Of a stretch of DNA of 64,000 bases, positions 51,959-60,954 are shown one piece after another. Positions within the stretch are counted from its first letter, which is position 1. Every line of letters begins with the position of its first letter. A model generated the notes under the pieces. It was not told where the DNA came from and made no database searches. It was given only the letters and a program-made list of their open reading frames with translations. A program made the position numbers and the translations under genes. The stretch is from Pseudomonadota bacterium (GTDB taxonomy: Bacteria; Pseudomonadota; Alphaproteobacteria; Rickettsiales; UBA3002): NCBI GenBank assembly GCA_040384265.1, contig JAZKJM010000001.1, forward strand, positions 62,001 through 126,000, written 5' to 3'.

Positions 51959-52750
51959 ATGTCCAAAGAATCAGACAGCGCCTTGCTGCGGAGCGTTAAA
52001 AAAGCGGATTTCAATGAATTGCCTCCAGCGCTGCCGATCACCGACGCCGTGCTTATTGACATGGGCGATGTCGGCTACGCCAATAAACATGGTCACCCTT
52101 CCGTGCTCCTATCGCGAGGCGCGGGCCCATGCCTCATTTTTGCGGCGCGCAACCCAGAGACAGGCGACATCGCACTGACGCATATCAATCCTTATAACAA
52201 ACCCGAAGATATCAGCATCATACTCGCAGAGCTTCGCCGTGGCAAAACAAGCCCTTCAACGACCCCACTGGAAATTCATATGTCCGGGGCGATTGCCCAT
52301 ATGGGTGAAGCATCGAAAAGCAACCTGATGGCGGTGCTGCGGATATTAGAAAAGGAACAGGAGCGTGGAAACGTAAAAATTGTCACCGCCGATATCTACA
52401 ACATGCACGACAATGCGCGCGGCCTTATTTTAGATGCTAAAACAGGCGCGGCCTATGTGGTGGATGAGCTGCAATTAATCAACGGCGGCAATGGCGTGCT
52501 CCCCAAAATATCTTCCAGCAACAGCAGACAGCTTACTCGCTATGAAATCACGGCTGAGCCTGCAACCGAGAAGCTGCATCTGGCCATTACCCACGACACG
52601 CGCCCCATCGAGCGCAATTCGTTGCTCGACGAAAAGATCCGTGCGTTATGCATGAAAATCAACATAGAGCCGGGATCCCACGTGAATGAGATACAAAGCC
52701 ATGCTTTGCCGAGCACCATTGATTGCAAGGCAATACAACCTAAAATCTAA
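51959..52750 (+). CDS. orphan CheD/CNF-like putative glutamine deamidase, 263 aa
   Basis: Not a recognised family overall, but the segment [20 protein letters not shown] followed by IALTHI looks like CheD: C58 and H75 are 17 apart, as are the CheD catalytic Cys and His (C27/H44 in Thermotoga), and S52 takes the place of the CheD threonine 6 before the Cys. A later glycine-rich strand also fits the fold ([10 protein letters not shown], then a helix and [11 protein letters not shown]). The remaining 110 residues are unlike CheD. No signal peptide and no chemotaxis genes nearby. It is on the plus strand inside the minus-strand trmB/metK block, ends in a 4-nt overlap with metK, and has a CtrA-like box upstream. 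It may deamidate a host or own protein; the target is unknown. Confidence 0.65.
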   Translation: MSKESDSALLRSVKKADFNELPPALPITDAVLIDMGDVGYANKHGHPSVLLSRGAGPCLIFAARNPETGDIALTHINPYNKPEDISIILAELRRGKTSPSTTPLEIHMSGAIAHMGEASKSNLMAVLRILEKEQERGNVKIVTADIYNMHDNARGLILDAKTGAAYVVDELQLINGGNGVLPKISSSNSRQLTRYEITAEPATEKLHLAITHDTRPIERNSLLDEKIRALCMKINIEPGSHVNEIQSHALPSTIDCKAIQPKI

Positions 52751-53949
52751 GCGGCTGCACTGATACCGAACTCGCGGCGCAGGGCATCGACCAGATCCGT
52801 TTTTTCCCAGCTGAAGCTGCCATTTTCGCCCGGGGTGCGGCCGAAATGGCCGTACGAGGCGCTTGGCAGGTAGATGGGGCGGTTGAGCTGCAAGTGAGTG
52901 CGGATGCCGCGCGGCGTCAGGTTGATTAACTGCTGCAGCGTTTTTTCCAGATGCTCGGGATCCACCTTCGGCGCGGCATGGGTGTTGACATAGAACGATA
53001 CCGGGTGCGACACGCCAATCGCGTAGGAAAGCTGGATGGTGCAGCGCTCGGCGATGCCGGCGGCGACCACGTTTTTGGCGAGGTAACGCGCGGCATAGGC
53101 GGCGGAACGATCGACCTTCGTCGGGTCCTTGCCGGAGAATGCGCCGCCGCCATGCGGGGCGGCGCCGCCGTAGGTGTCGACGATGATTTTACGGCCAGTC
53201 AGGCCCGAATCCCCATCCGGCCCGCCGATGATGAACTGGCCGGTTGGGTTGACGAATAATTGCGACTCTTCCGGCATCCAGCCGTTTGGCAGGACGTCTT
53301 TGACGACATCGCGCACGAGATCGCGGATGTCTTTTTGCGCCATATCCGCCGCGTGCTGGGTGGAGACAACCACCGACACGGCGCGCACGGGCTTGCCATC
53401 CTTATATTCAAGGCTGACCTGGCTTTTCGCATCCGGCAGCAGCCCGGCGAATTTGCCCGAGCGACGACCCTGCGAGAGGGCTTGCAGAATGCGGTGCGAG
53501 TAATGCAGCGTTGCCGGCATCAGCTCCGGCGTTTCGGTGCAGGCGAAACCGAACATGATGCCCTGGTCGCCAGCGCCTTCATCCTTGTTTTCGGCCGAAT
53601 CCACGCCGCGTGCGATGTCGGCGGATTGCTGGTGAACATAGTTCGCCATTTTGAAGGTGTTCCAGGCGAAACCTTCCTGCTCGTAGCCGATATCCTTGAC
53701 CACTTCGCGGGCGATTTCTTCCATGCGCGCAGGCGTGATGCTGTCCGCGCCGCGATATTCACCGGCGACGACGACCTGATTGGTGCAGGCCATGGTTTCG
53801 ATGGCGCAACGCGCTTGCGGGTTTTCCGCAAGGCAGGCATCGACGATGGCGTCCGAAATCTGGTCGCAGATTTTGTCGGGATGGCCTTCCGAAACCGATT
53901 CACTGGTGAAGGTATAGGCATTTCTGTTAGGGTACGAGGCTTGGCTCAC
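52747..53949 (-). CDS. metK: S-adenosylmethionine synthetase
   Basis: Makes SAM from methionine and ATP. 400 aa with [20 protein letters not shown] at the N-terminus, [12 protein letters not shown], the P-loop-like [19 protein letters not shown] and the K/D metal sites. I take the GTG at 53949, 6 nt after AGGAG; the TTG at 53955 sits too close to the RBS. Its end shares 4 nt with the CheD-like gene. Confidence 0.96.
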   Translation of the reverse strand: MSQASYPNRNAYTFTSESVSEGHPDKICDQISDAIVDACLAENPQARCAIETMACTNQVVVAGEYRGADSITPARMEEIAREVVKDIGYEQEGFAWNTFKMANYVHQQSADIARGVDSAENKDEGAGDQGIMFGFACTETPELMPATLHYSHRILQALSQGRRSGKFAGLLPDAKSQVSLEYKDGKPVRAVSVVVSTQHAADMAQKDIRDLVRDVVKDVLPNGWMPEESQLFVNPTGQFIIGGPDGDSGLTGRKIIVDTYGGAAPHGGGAFSGKDPTKVDRSAAYAARYLAKNVVAAGIAERCTIQLSYAIGVSHPVSFYVNTHAAPKVDPEHLEKTLQQLINLTPRGIRTHLQLNRPIYLPSASYGHFGRTPGENGSFSWEKTDLVDALRREFGISAAA

Positions 53950-54105
53950 GGGCAACTCCTGATCGGTTTATCTACAGCAGGAATCCAGCGTGGCAGCCAG
54001 TAACGTCGCTTAGGCCGGATCGGCTGTTAACCGAAAAGGGGTGGCCGCCAAGCATGAAATGCCCACCAAGACTTTCTGCGTTAAAGGGTTTTTGGAAAAG
54101 GTCAA
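53950..54105 (-). promoter_or_regulatory. metK promoter and structured leader
   Basis: On the minus strand CTTGACC with a 16-bp spacer to TAACGC (54078-54105) would start a leader of about 115 nt. In it TCGGTT (54034-54029) can pair with AACCGA (53968-53963) just before the RBS AGGAG, so folding could hide or expose the start. I do not see the SAM-II core; a SAM/SAH-type switch is possible but unproven. Confidence 0.35.
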
Positions 54106-54175
54106 GCGAATCCGAATGGTGCGTCCACGGAATTCTTTTTTAGAGTGCTGGCACCTTCAACAAAACTTGTCAGCG

Positions 54176-54255
54176 GTCACCCTGTCGAACGACGGGGCCC
54201 AGCTTTCTTATCGCGGAAAGTGGCGTAGCGGGACCCCGTCGTTCGACGGGGTGAC
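54176..54255. repeat. extragenic palindromic repeat, family A
   Basis: GTCACCCTGTCGAACGACGGGG and CCCCGTCGTTCGACGGGGTGAC, almost fully complementary, just past the stop of the XRE regulator. Confidence 0.85.
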
Positions 54256-54276
54256 ATGGGAGGGAATGGCGCTAGG

Positions 54277-54696
54277 CTAGGCCTTCGTGCCGCCGTCTTC
54301 GGCGGCCATGGCTTTGATCAGCTCGACAATGCGTTTGCGCACGGCGGGGTTTTTGATGCGGTAATAGGCGCGCATCACTTCGAGCGTTTCACGGTTACTG
54401 GCGGCGTCGTGCTCGTATTGCGGGGCGGCGGGCTCGTTCATGGCGAGGCCCGTGGCGTCGTCGATCGCGTAGTCCCCGTAGCCCTCGAAGAAGTAGGAAA
54501 TCTGCACGCCGAGGGCTTTGCTGAAATCATACAAACGGCTGGCGCCCATGCGGTTGATGCCGCGCTCGTATTTCTGGATTTGCTGGAACGTCACGCCGAT
54601 TTGCTTGCCGATGGACTCCTGGCTCATGCCAAGGATCGTCCGCTTCAGGCGGAGACGGCGGCCAACGTAGGTATCGACAGGATGGGGAGTGCTCAT
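54277..54696 (-). CDS. XRE-family transcriptional regulator
   Basis: A 139-aa helix-turn-helix regulator of the type conserved next to metK in alphaproteobacteria (PraR-like in rhizobia). HTH at about 12-66: LRLKRTILGMSQESIGKQIG, then VTFQQIQKYERGINRMGASR and LGVQISYFFEG. A polar linker and a C-terminal helical part follow (VMRAYYRIKNPAVRKRIVEL). It is transcribed toward metK. Function in regulating the downstream genes or surface traits is not shown here. Confidence 0.9.
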   Translation of the reverse strand: MSTPHPVDTYVGRRLRLKRTILGMSQESIGKQIGVTFQQIQKYERGINRMGASRLYDFSKALGVQISYFFEGYGDYAIDDATGLAMNEPAAPQYEHDAASNRETLEVMRAYYRIKNPAVRKRIVELIKAMAAEDGGTKA

Positions 54697-54785
54697 GACC
54701 TATTACGCGAGTGGAATTTTATACATACAACCAATTTGCGCGACTGTTAGCAATATAATACAGCAGCTGCAACCAAATTAACACT

Positions 54786-56306
54786 TCATTTATGTTTTGC
54801 CCTGCGAAACAGTAGCAGGCTACCGAACCAGCTTAGCACCAGCGCCGCCACGATTAGGGTTTCGCCCCACTGCGCATAGGGCGTGGGCGGCAATGGGCGC
54901 GGCAGCGGTGCATCCAGCAGCCCGCGGGTGCTTAGGGGGAGCGCGGCGGTGACGCGGCCATGCGGGTCAATCACCGCGGAAATGCCGGAATTGGCGGCGC
55001 GCACCAGCGGCAAGCCCTGCTCCACCGCCCGCATCCGCGCCATGTCGAAATGCTGGTAGGGGCCGGGGGAATTGCCATACCAGCCATCGTTGGTGACGTT
55101 GACCAGCCACTCGGGCCGCGCGGCGTTATCCGCCGCCATCCACGGGAAAATCACTTCGTAGCACACTAACGGGCTGAAACTCGGCATGCCGCCAAGCGTG
55201 AGGGTGCGCACCCCCTCCCCGCGCGAAAAATCAACATTGCCGGGGGTGATTTTATCGAGCGGGAGCACGCTGCGCAGCGGCACAAATTCGCCAAATGGCA
55301 CTAGCTGGTGCTTGTCGTAGCTGGCCTGGATGGTGCCCATTGGATCCATCGCCAGCAGGCTGTTCCAGACGGCGAAGCCATCCGCCGTTGTTGCCGCGCG
55401 CACGGCGCCGGTGAGCAGCAGGCCGGAGTTCGGCATCAGCAGCGGCCCCTGATCGCCGCGCACGGTGAAGGGATAGGCGGTTTCCGGCCAGATGGTCACT
55501 TGTGGGGCAGTGGTGCCCGCTTGCCGCGTGAGCGCGCGCAGGGTGTTGATCGATTCCGCCTGCCCTTCACGCGTGCCTTTCAGCGTTTGGGGGATATTGG
55601 GCTGCACGATGCGCAACGTGGTATCGCTTAGCGCGGTATGCGGTGGCAGGCGCAATGTGCCGTAACCGTAGCTGGCGACCAGAAGCAGCACCGCCGCAAC
55701 ACACCAGCAGACGCGCTGTTTTTTGGGCATGGCGCGCAGGAACACTAGCGGCAGCAAACCCAGCAGCGCCGCCAGCAGGCTGAGCCCGAACGTGCCGATG
55801 AGCGCCGCCGTTTGCATGACCGGTAGCGAAGCCAGCGCGACATAGCCCAGCAGCCCCCACGGAAAGCCGAACATGCCGATGGAACGCAGATATTCTACCG
55901 CCACCCATAGCAGCGCGAAGCGCAGCATATCATGCGAGAGGCGGCCCGTTTTGAGCCGATGGAACAACGCGCCAAACAGCGCCACCCAGAGCGCCAGCGC
56001 GGCGCTGAGGCCGAGGATGGAGAACGGGATCATCCAGCCAAATTTCGCGATATCGACCAGCATGGCGTTGCTGATCCACCAGGTGGCGGCGGTGAAAAAT
56101 CCGTAGCCGAAGAAAAACGCCCGCAGCGCGGCGCGGCGCGTGGTTCCCGCCGCATCCAGCATCAGGAAGCAGACCGGCAGGCTGATAAAGATGACCGGCC
56201 ACAGGTGAAAGGGCGCCAAACCAAGCGCCAGCAAGGCCCCGGCGGCATAGCTAACCAGCCATGCGCGCCACCGGATTTGCTCACGCAATATGGTGGATAT
56301 GGACAT
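54786..56306 (-). CDS. lnt: apolipoprotein N-acyltransferase
   Basis: Inner-membrane enzyme that adds the third acyl chain to lipoproteins. An N-terminal part of about six to seven membrane segments (from WLVSYAAGALLALGLAPFHL on), then a nitrilase-like domain with catalytic E near 275 (IWPETAYPF), K near 330 (YDKHQLVPFGE) and C near 382 (VCYEVIFP), and a final membrane segment. 506 aa from the ATG at 56306, the family's usual N-terminus; a frame open to 56396 is an extension into rnj. Overlaps the rnj stop by 26 bp. Confidence 0.95.
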   Translation of the reverse strand: MSISTILREQIRWRAWLVSYAAGALLALGLAPFHLWPVIFISLPVCFLMLDAAGTTRRAALRAFFFGYGFFTAATWWISNAMLVDIAKFGWMIPFSILGLSAALALWVALFGALFHRLKTGRLSHDMLRFALLWVAVEYLRSIGMFGFPWGLLGYVALASLPVMQTAALIGTFGLSLLAALLGLLPLVFLRAMPKKQRVCWCVAAVLLLVASYGYGTLRLPPHTALSDTTLRIVQPNIPQTLKGTREGQAESINTLRALTRQAGTTAPQVTIWPETAYPFTVRGDQGPLLMPNSGLLLTGAVRAATTADGFAVWNSLLAMDPMGTIQASYDKHQLVPFGEFVPLRSVLPLDKITPGNVDFSRGEGVRTLTLGGMPSFSPLVCYEVIFPWMAADNAARPEWLVNVTNDGWYGNSPGPYQHFDMARMRAVEQGLPLVRAANSGISAVIDPHGRVTAALPLSTRGLLDAPLPRPLPPTPYAQWGETLIVAALVLSWFGSLLLFRRAKHK

Positions 56307-57948
56307 CGAGCACCGGCTTTTTACCCAGCTCATCGCGGATGATTTTGCGCAGGCCGTTGCGGATGGTTTCATCCAGCATTTTGCCTTTGTTGCCACCGCG
56401 ATGGGCTTTGGCCACCGCTGCCGCCACCTCGTCGCGCATGATTTTGATGAGGTCTTTGTCCTCGGTGTTATCCAGGCAGCCAGGCGCGGAAATCATCGGC
56501 TCACCGGCCAGCTCGCCGCGCTGGGTGAGCATGAGGGAGGCGATGACGAACCCATCGTCGCGGATTTTGCGGCGTGTGCGCACGACGCTGGAATTGCTAT
56601 CGATCATGGAGGTGCCATCAATGGCGATATACCCCCACTCGACCTTGCCAATAATGCCCGGCTTGGCGGCGGTGAGATTGATAACCACACCATTGGTCGG
56701 CTCGATCGCGACCGGCACGTTCAGCTCGCGCGCGAACAGCGCATGCTCGTGGATGTGGCGCGCCTCGCCATGCACCGGCACCGCGATTTTTGGCCGCACC
56801 AGCTCATACATCCGCTTCAGCTCGTTACGGCACGGATGGCCGGAAACATGGATAAAACCGGTGCGATCGTTGATGACTTCCATGCCCATCGACACCAGCT
56901 TGTTCACCATATAGCCGATATTCGCCTCGTTGCCGGGAATGGTACGCGAGGAGAAAATGACCGAATCCCCCGGGCTAAGGCGGATGCCCGGATGCTCGCC
57001 ACGGGCGATTTTGCTCAGCGCTGCGCGGCTTTCACCCTGGCAGCCGGTGCAGATGAACACGACCTTATCGCGCGCGCATTCCATGCCTTGCGCATCGGTG
57101 AGGAAGGTCGGCGCGTCTTTTAGGTAGCCCGCATCGCGCGCGGCCTGCACCATGCGCCAGATGGATTTGCCCGCGATGGCGACCGAACGCCCGGCATCGC
57201 GCGCGGCGTAAATAATCGTCTCGAGCCGTGCGATGTTGGAGGAGAAGGTCGTCACCACCGCCCGGTTGGGGCATTGTTTGATGATGTCGGACAAGGCCAC
57301 GCGCACATCCGCTTCCGAGCCGGATTCGCCTTCGACGAACACGTTGGTCGAATCGCAGATCATTGCCAGCACGCCTTCGTCGCCATATTTGCCAAGCGTC
57401 GCCTCATCCGTCGGCACGCCGACCATAGGTTCGTCATCCAGCTTCCAGTCGCCGGTATGCATGATGACGCCCTTATCCGTGCGCACGGCGACAGCGTGCA
57501 TTTCCGGGATGGAATGGGTGACCGGCACCATTTCGAAACCGAATGGGCCGAGGTCATACTGCACGCCGGCTTTAATTTCATGCACCTTGGCGCGGCCTTG
57601 CAGCCCCTCTTCCGCCAGCTTGTTTTTAAGCACGGCGGCGGTGAATGGCGTGGCGTAAATCGGGCAGCCGATTTCGGGCCAGAGATAGGCGACAGCGCCG
57701 AGGTGATCCTCGTGCGCATGGGTCAGCACGAGGCCGACGATGTCGTTTTTATACGGCGTGATAGCATCGATATTGGGCACGACGATGTCGATCCCCGGCA
57801 GGTGGTGCCCGGCGAAACCGATGCCGAGATCAATCATCAGCCATTTACCCTTGTAGCGGTAGAGGTTGAGGTTCATCCCAATCTCGTTGGCACCGCCAAG
57901 GGGCAGGAACAGCACGTCGTCGTCATATTCTTTGAAGTTAAGCGCCAT
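56281..57948 (-). CDS. rnj: ribonuclease J
   Basis: Metallo-beta-lactamase/beta-CASP nuclease with endo- and 5'-3' exo-activity on RNA. The HxHxDH motif is in LTHAHEDHLGAVAYLW (near residue 77), then HTGDWKLDD, a beta-CASP domain (VTTFSSNIARLETIIYAARD) and HVSGHPCRNELKRMYELVRP. 555 aa from the ATG at 57948. It overlaps coaX by 11 bp upstream and lnt by 26 bp downstream. Confidence 0.96.
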   Translation of the reverse strand: MALNFKEYDDDVLFLPLGGANEIGMNLNLYRYKGKWLMIDLGIGFAGHHLPGIDIVVPNIDAITPYKNDIVGLVLTHAHEDHLGAVAYLWPEIGCPIYATPFTAAVLKNKLAEEGLQGRAKVHEIKAGVQYDLGPFGFEMVPVTHSIPEMHAVAVRTDKGVIMHTGDWKLDDEPMVGVPTDEATLGKYGDEGVLAMICDSTNVFVEGESGSEADVRVALSDIIKQCPNRAVVTTFSSNIARLETIIYAARDAGRSVAIAGKSIWRMVQAARDAGYLKDAPTFLTDAQGMECARDKVVFICTGCQGESRAALSKIARGEHPGIRLSPGDSVIFSSRTIPGNEANIGYMVNKLVSMGMEVINDRTGFIHVSGHPCRNELKRMYELVRPKIAVPVHGEARHIHEHALFARELNVPVAIEPTNGVVINLTAAKPGIIGKVEWGYIAIDGTSMIDSNSSVVRTRRKIRDDGFVIASLMLTQRGELAGEPMISAPGCLDNTEDKDLIKIMRDEVAAAVAKAHRGGNKGKMLDETIRNGLRKIIRDELGKKPVLDVHIHHIA

Positions 57949-58714
57949 GGTTTTTTCTTTCGTGAATGAATCGCAGTCCGCGAATGGTGAGGTCGGGATC
58001 GACATGGTCGATCATCGTGGTGGCGTCGCCGTAAAGCGGGGCAAGGCCACCGGTGGCGATGACTTTCATTGCCTCGCCGCGCTCGGCCTTGATGCGGGTG
58101 ACGATGCCTTCAATCAGCCCGGTATAGCCGTAAAAAATGCCCGATTGCATGGCGGTCGTTGTCGTCCGCCCGATCACGGTTTGCGGATGCATGATGGCGA
58201 TGCCGTGCAGCTTCGCCGCCGCATGCTGCAACGCTTCGAGCGAGAGGTTGATGCCCGGCGCGATGACGCCGCCAAGATATTCGCCCTTGCCGGAGACCAC
58301 ATCGAACGTGGTCGCGGTGCCAAAATCGATCACGATCAGCGCCTGTGCATGGGCTGTCCAGGCCGCGTAGGCGTTGATGAGGCGATCCGCCCCCAGCTCG
58401 CGCGGGTTATCGAGCAGGATCGGCATGCCGACATCGATCTCGCCGGAAGCGATGACCTGCGGCTCGCAGTTGAGATATTGGCGGACGAAGGTTTTGACGC
58501 CGAAATTCGCATCCGGCACCACGGAGGAAATGATGACGGCGTGAATGTCTTTTTCGCTTAAGGCGGCCCGCGTCATCAGCGCCAGCAGCCACACGGCATA
58601 TTCATCCGCGCTGCGGTGGGCATCGGTGCGGATGCGCCACTGGGCGCGCACCTCGGCACCGTCGCATAACGCAAAAACGAGGTTGGTGTTGCCGATATCG
58701 ACTGCGAGTAACAT
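57938..58714 (-). CDS. coaX: type III pantothenate kinase
   Basis: The first step of CoA synthesis, ATP-dependent and not inhibited by CoA in this type. N-terminal AVDIGNTNLVFAL (D6), then PRELGADRLINAYAAW and VIDFGTATTFDVV, the three CoaX signatures. 258 aa. In the canonical nuoN-birA-coaX-rnj order; panC (28572-29411) supplies its substrate from another locus. Confidence 0.97.
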   Translation of the reverse strand: MLLAVDIGNTNLVFALCDGAEVRAQWRIRTDAHRSADEYAVWLLALMTRAALSEKDIHAVIISSVVPDANFGVKTFVRQYLNCEPQVIASGEIDVGMPILLDNPRELGADRLINAYAAWTAHAQALIVIDFGTATTFDVVSGKGEYLGGVIAPGINLSLEALQHAAAKLHGIAIMHPQTVIGRTTTTAMQSGIFYGYTGLIEGIVTRIKAERGEAMKVIATGGLAPLYGDATTMIDHVDPDLTIRGLRFIHERKNHGA

Positions 58715-58717
58715 GGC

Positions 58718-59494
58718 TTATACCGGCTCTTTGAAGAACACATCGCCCGCGGTGATGCCCTGGATGGCGCGGGTTTTGTCGCGCAGCAGCATGCGTCCGG
58801 CGGAATCGATCCCCTCGAAAATGCCCTCAATCGCAGTGTCGCCGACAATCACCTCAACCGGCTTGCCCAGATGGTGCGCGCGGGCGGACCAGTCTTTCTC
58901 GATCGCCTCGAAGCCAAGGGCTGCCCACTGGTCATAGCGGTGGATGAAATTATGGATGAAGCGCGAGAGCACGATTTTCGCGCTGATGAGTTCTACGCCG
59001 CAATCGCGCAGGCAGGTGGCCGGGAACATCACATGTTCCGGGAAAGAATCGACATTGATGCCGACACCGACGGCGAGCCATTGACGGGCGGTGCTGCCAT
59101 CCATCGTGGTGAAGGATTCCAGCAGAATACCTGCGATTTTTTTGCCCCCGACCAGCACATCGTTGGGCCATTTGCAGGCGACGAGGTTCGCATCCGGCAG
59201 GATGGCTTCGAGCGTTTCGGCGACCGCTGTTGCGGCGACGAAGGAGAGCTGCGAACAGGTCGCCAGATCGCGCTCGGGGCTGAGCAGCACGGTGACATAA
59301 AGGTTGCCTTCGGCGGAAATCCACTCGCGGCCAAGGCGGCCGCGGCCTGCGGTCTGGCGCTTCGCCCAGATGACTGCGCCATGCGATGCACCGCCGCCAG
59401 CCAAGCGTTTGGCCTCGGCGTTGGTGCTATCGAGCACGTCATACGAGAGCAGATGGTAGTCGTTGATGAGTGTTTTTTCGGCCTTCTTCGCCAT
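58718..59494 (-). CDS. birA: biotin--[acetyl-CoA-carboxylase] ligase
   Basis: Attaches biotin to the carboxylase carrier protein. Ligase motif GRGRLGR (50-56), KWPNDVLVGGKKIAGIL, then the C-terminal SH3-like part. 258 aa: it lacks the N-terminal HTH of E. coli BirA, so it is an enzyme only. ATG at 59494 shares a nucleotide with the nuoN stop (TAATG), so it is coupled; the frame open to 59578 lies in nuoN. Confidence 0.95.
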   Translation of the reverse strand: MAKKAEKTLINDYHLLSYDVLDSTNAEAKRLAGGGASHGAVIWAKRQTAGRGRLGREWISAEGNLYVTVLLSPERDLATCSQLSFVAATAVAETLEAILPDANLVACKWPNDVLVGGKKIAGILLESFTTMDGSTARQWLAVGVGINVDSFPEHVMFPATCLRDCGVELISAKIVLSRFIHNFIHRYDQWAALGFEAIEKDWSARAHHLGKPVEVIVGDTAIEGIFEGIDSAGRMLLRDKTRAIQGITAGDVFFKEPV

Positions 59495-60954
59495 TAGCTG
59501 AATACTCCTGCAGCACGCGTTGCCGCGTCTAGTAAGGCTGCAGGATAGAGGAAGAAGAGCGCTGTCACAAGCGCGCAAATCAGCAGCACGGCCTGGCTGA
59601 ACAGCGGCACATGACGCTCAAGGCCCAGCACCGGCTCGTCGAAATACATCACTTTGACGATTTTGAGGTAATAGAACGCCGCAACCACCGAGGTCAGCAC
59701 GCCGATGATGGCGAGCGGATAAAGGCCCGATTCAATGGCGCTGAAGAAGATGAAGAACTTCCCGTAGAAGCCAGCGAATGGCGGGATGCCTGCCATCGAG
59801 AACATCATCAGCAGCATGAACAGCGCGCCGCGCGGCGAGGTTTTGCTCAGGCCCGCCAGATCCGAAATATTCTCGACCTGCTCCCCTGCCCGGCGCATGA
59901 ACAGCACGAAACCGAACGTGCCCACGCTCATGAAGAGATAGAGCGCGAAATAGACCAGCACGCCCTTAATCCCGTCCGGCGTGCCAGCGGCAAGGCCGAC
60001 CAGCATGTAGCCGATATGGCCGATCGAGCCATAGGCCAGCAGGCGCTTGATGTTGGTCTGGGTCAGCGCGCCAAACGCGCCGATGGCCATGGAGGCGACG
60101 GAAATAATCGCGAGGATATTCTGCCAGTCCGGCAGCAGGTTGGCGAACGGGTCCATCAGCAGGCGGATGAAAATCGCCATCGCGGCGATTTTGGGCGCGG
60201 TCGCAAACAGCATCGTCACCGGCGTTGGCGCGCCCTGATACACATCCGGCGTCCACATATGGAAGGGCACCGCGGAAATTTTGAAGCTGAGCGCCACCAC
60301 CAGCATCACCATGCCGACAATCGCGCCATACGCCACCGGCAGCTGCGCATCATCTGCCGAGCTGAACAGCTCCACCATCGCGCTGAAATTGGTGGTGCCG
60401 GTGTAGCCGTAAACGAGGCTCGCCCCGAATAGCAGGATGCCCGACGATAATGCACCGAGGACAAAATATTTGACGCCCGCTTCCGAACTCACCGCATTTT
60501 CGCGGTCATAGGTCGCCAGCACATAGAGCGCGAGTGAGGAGAGTTCGAGGCCAAGATACAGCGTCAGCAAATCATTCGCCGAGACCAGCACCATGAGGCC
60601 TGCGGAGGACAGCAGCACCAGAATCGGGTATTCGAATTTTTTATGCGGCCCAATGGCGAGCCAGTCGAAGCTCATGCCCAGCACCAGTGTGGACGCGATC
60701 AGCACCATGAATTTCACGAACTGGGTGAAGGTATCGACCGCGATCAGGTCGTTGAAAATGGCCTGATCGAGCTGGCCGGATGGCCAGACCTGCCACGCCG
60801 CCGCCAGCATGACCCCCATGGCGAGCAAGGTGATCCCCCCAGTTGCGCGGGCGCCGCGGAAGGCACCGAACACCAGCAACAGCAACGCACCGCCGATAAC
60901 CGTCAGTTCCGGCGCGATGAGGGCAAGTTCCGCGAGGTCGAAGTTCGGGGTCAT
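59494..60954 (-). CDS. nuoN: NADH-quinone oxidoreductase subunit N
   Basis: Antiporter-like membrane subunit of complex I. 486 aa, about 14 membrane segments, with the proton-translocation core LLTLYLGLELSSLALYVLAT and VAYGAIVGMVMLVVALSFKI, and KISAVPFHMWTPDVYQGAPT. Its start overlaps nuoM's end by 4 nt (ATGA). Confidence 0.96.
   Translation of the reverse strand: MTPNFDLAELALIAPELTVIGGALLLLVFGAFRGARATGGITLLAMGVMLAAAWQVWPSGQLDQAIFNDLIAVDTFTQFVKFMVLIASTLVLGMSFDWLAIGPHKKFEYPILVLLSSAGLMVLVSANDLLTLYLGLELSSLALYVLATYDRENAVSSEAGVKYFVLGALSSGILLFGASLVYGYTGTTNFSAMVELFSSADDAQLPVAYGAIVGMVMLVVALSFKISAVPFHMWTPDVYQGAPTPVTMLFATAPKIAAMAIFIRLLMDPFANLLPDWQNILAIISVASMAIGAFGALTQTNIKRLLAYGSIGHIGYMLVGLAAGTPDGIKGVLVYFALYLFMSVGTFGFVLFMRRAGEQVENISDLAGLSKTSPRGALFMLLMMFSMAGIPPFAGFYGKFFIFFSAIESGLYPLAIIGVLTSVVAAFYYLKIVKVMYFDEPVLGLERHVPLFSQAVLLICALVTALFFLYPAALLDAATRAAGVFS

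Noticed and set aside
53950-54071. SAM-II riboswitch upstream of metK
   Set aside because: The conserved SAM-II core could not be found; only generic pairing is visible.
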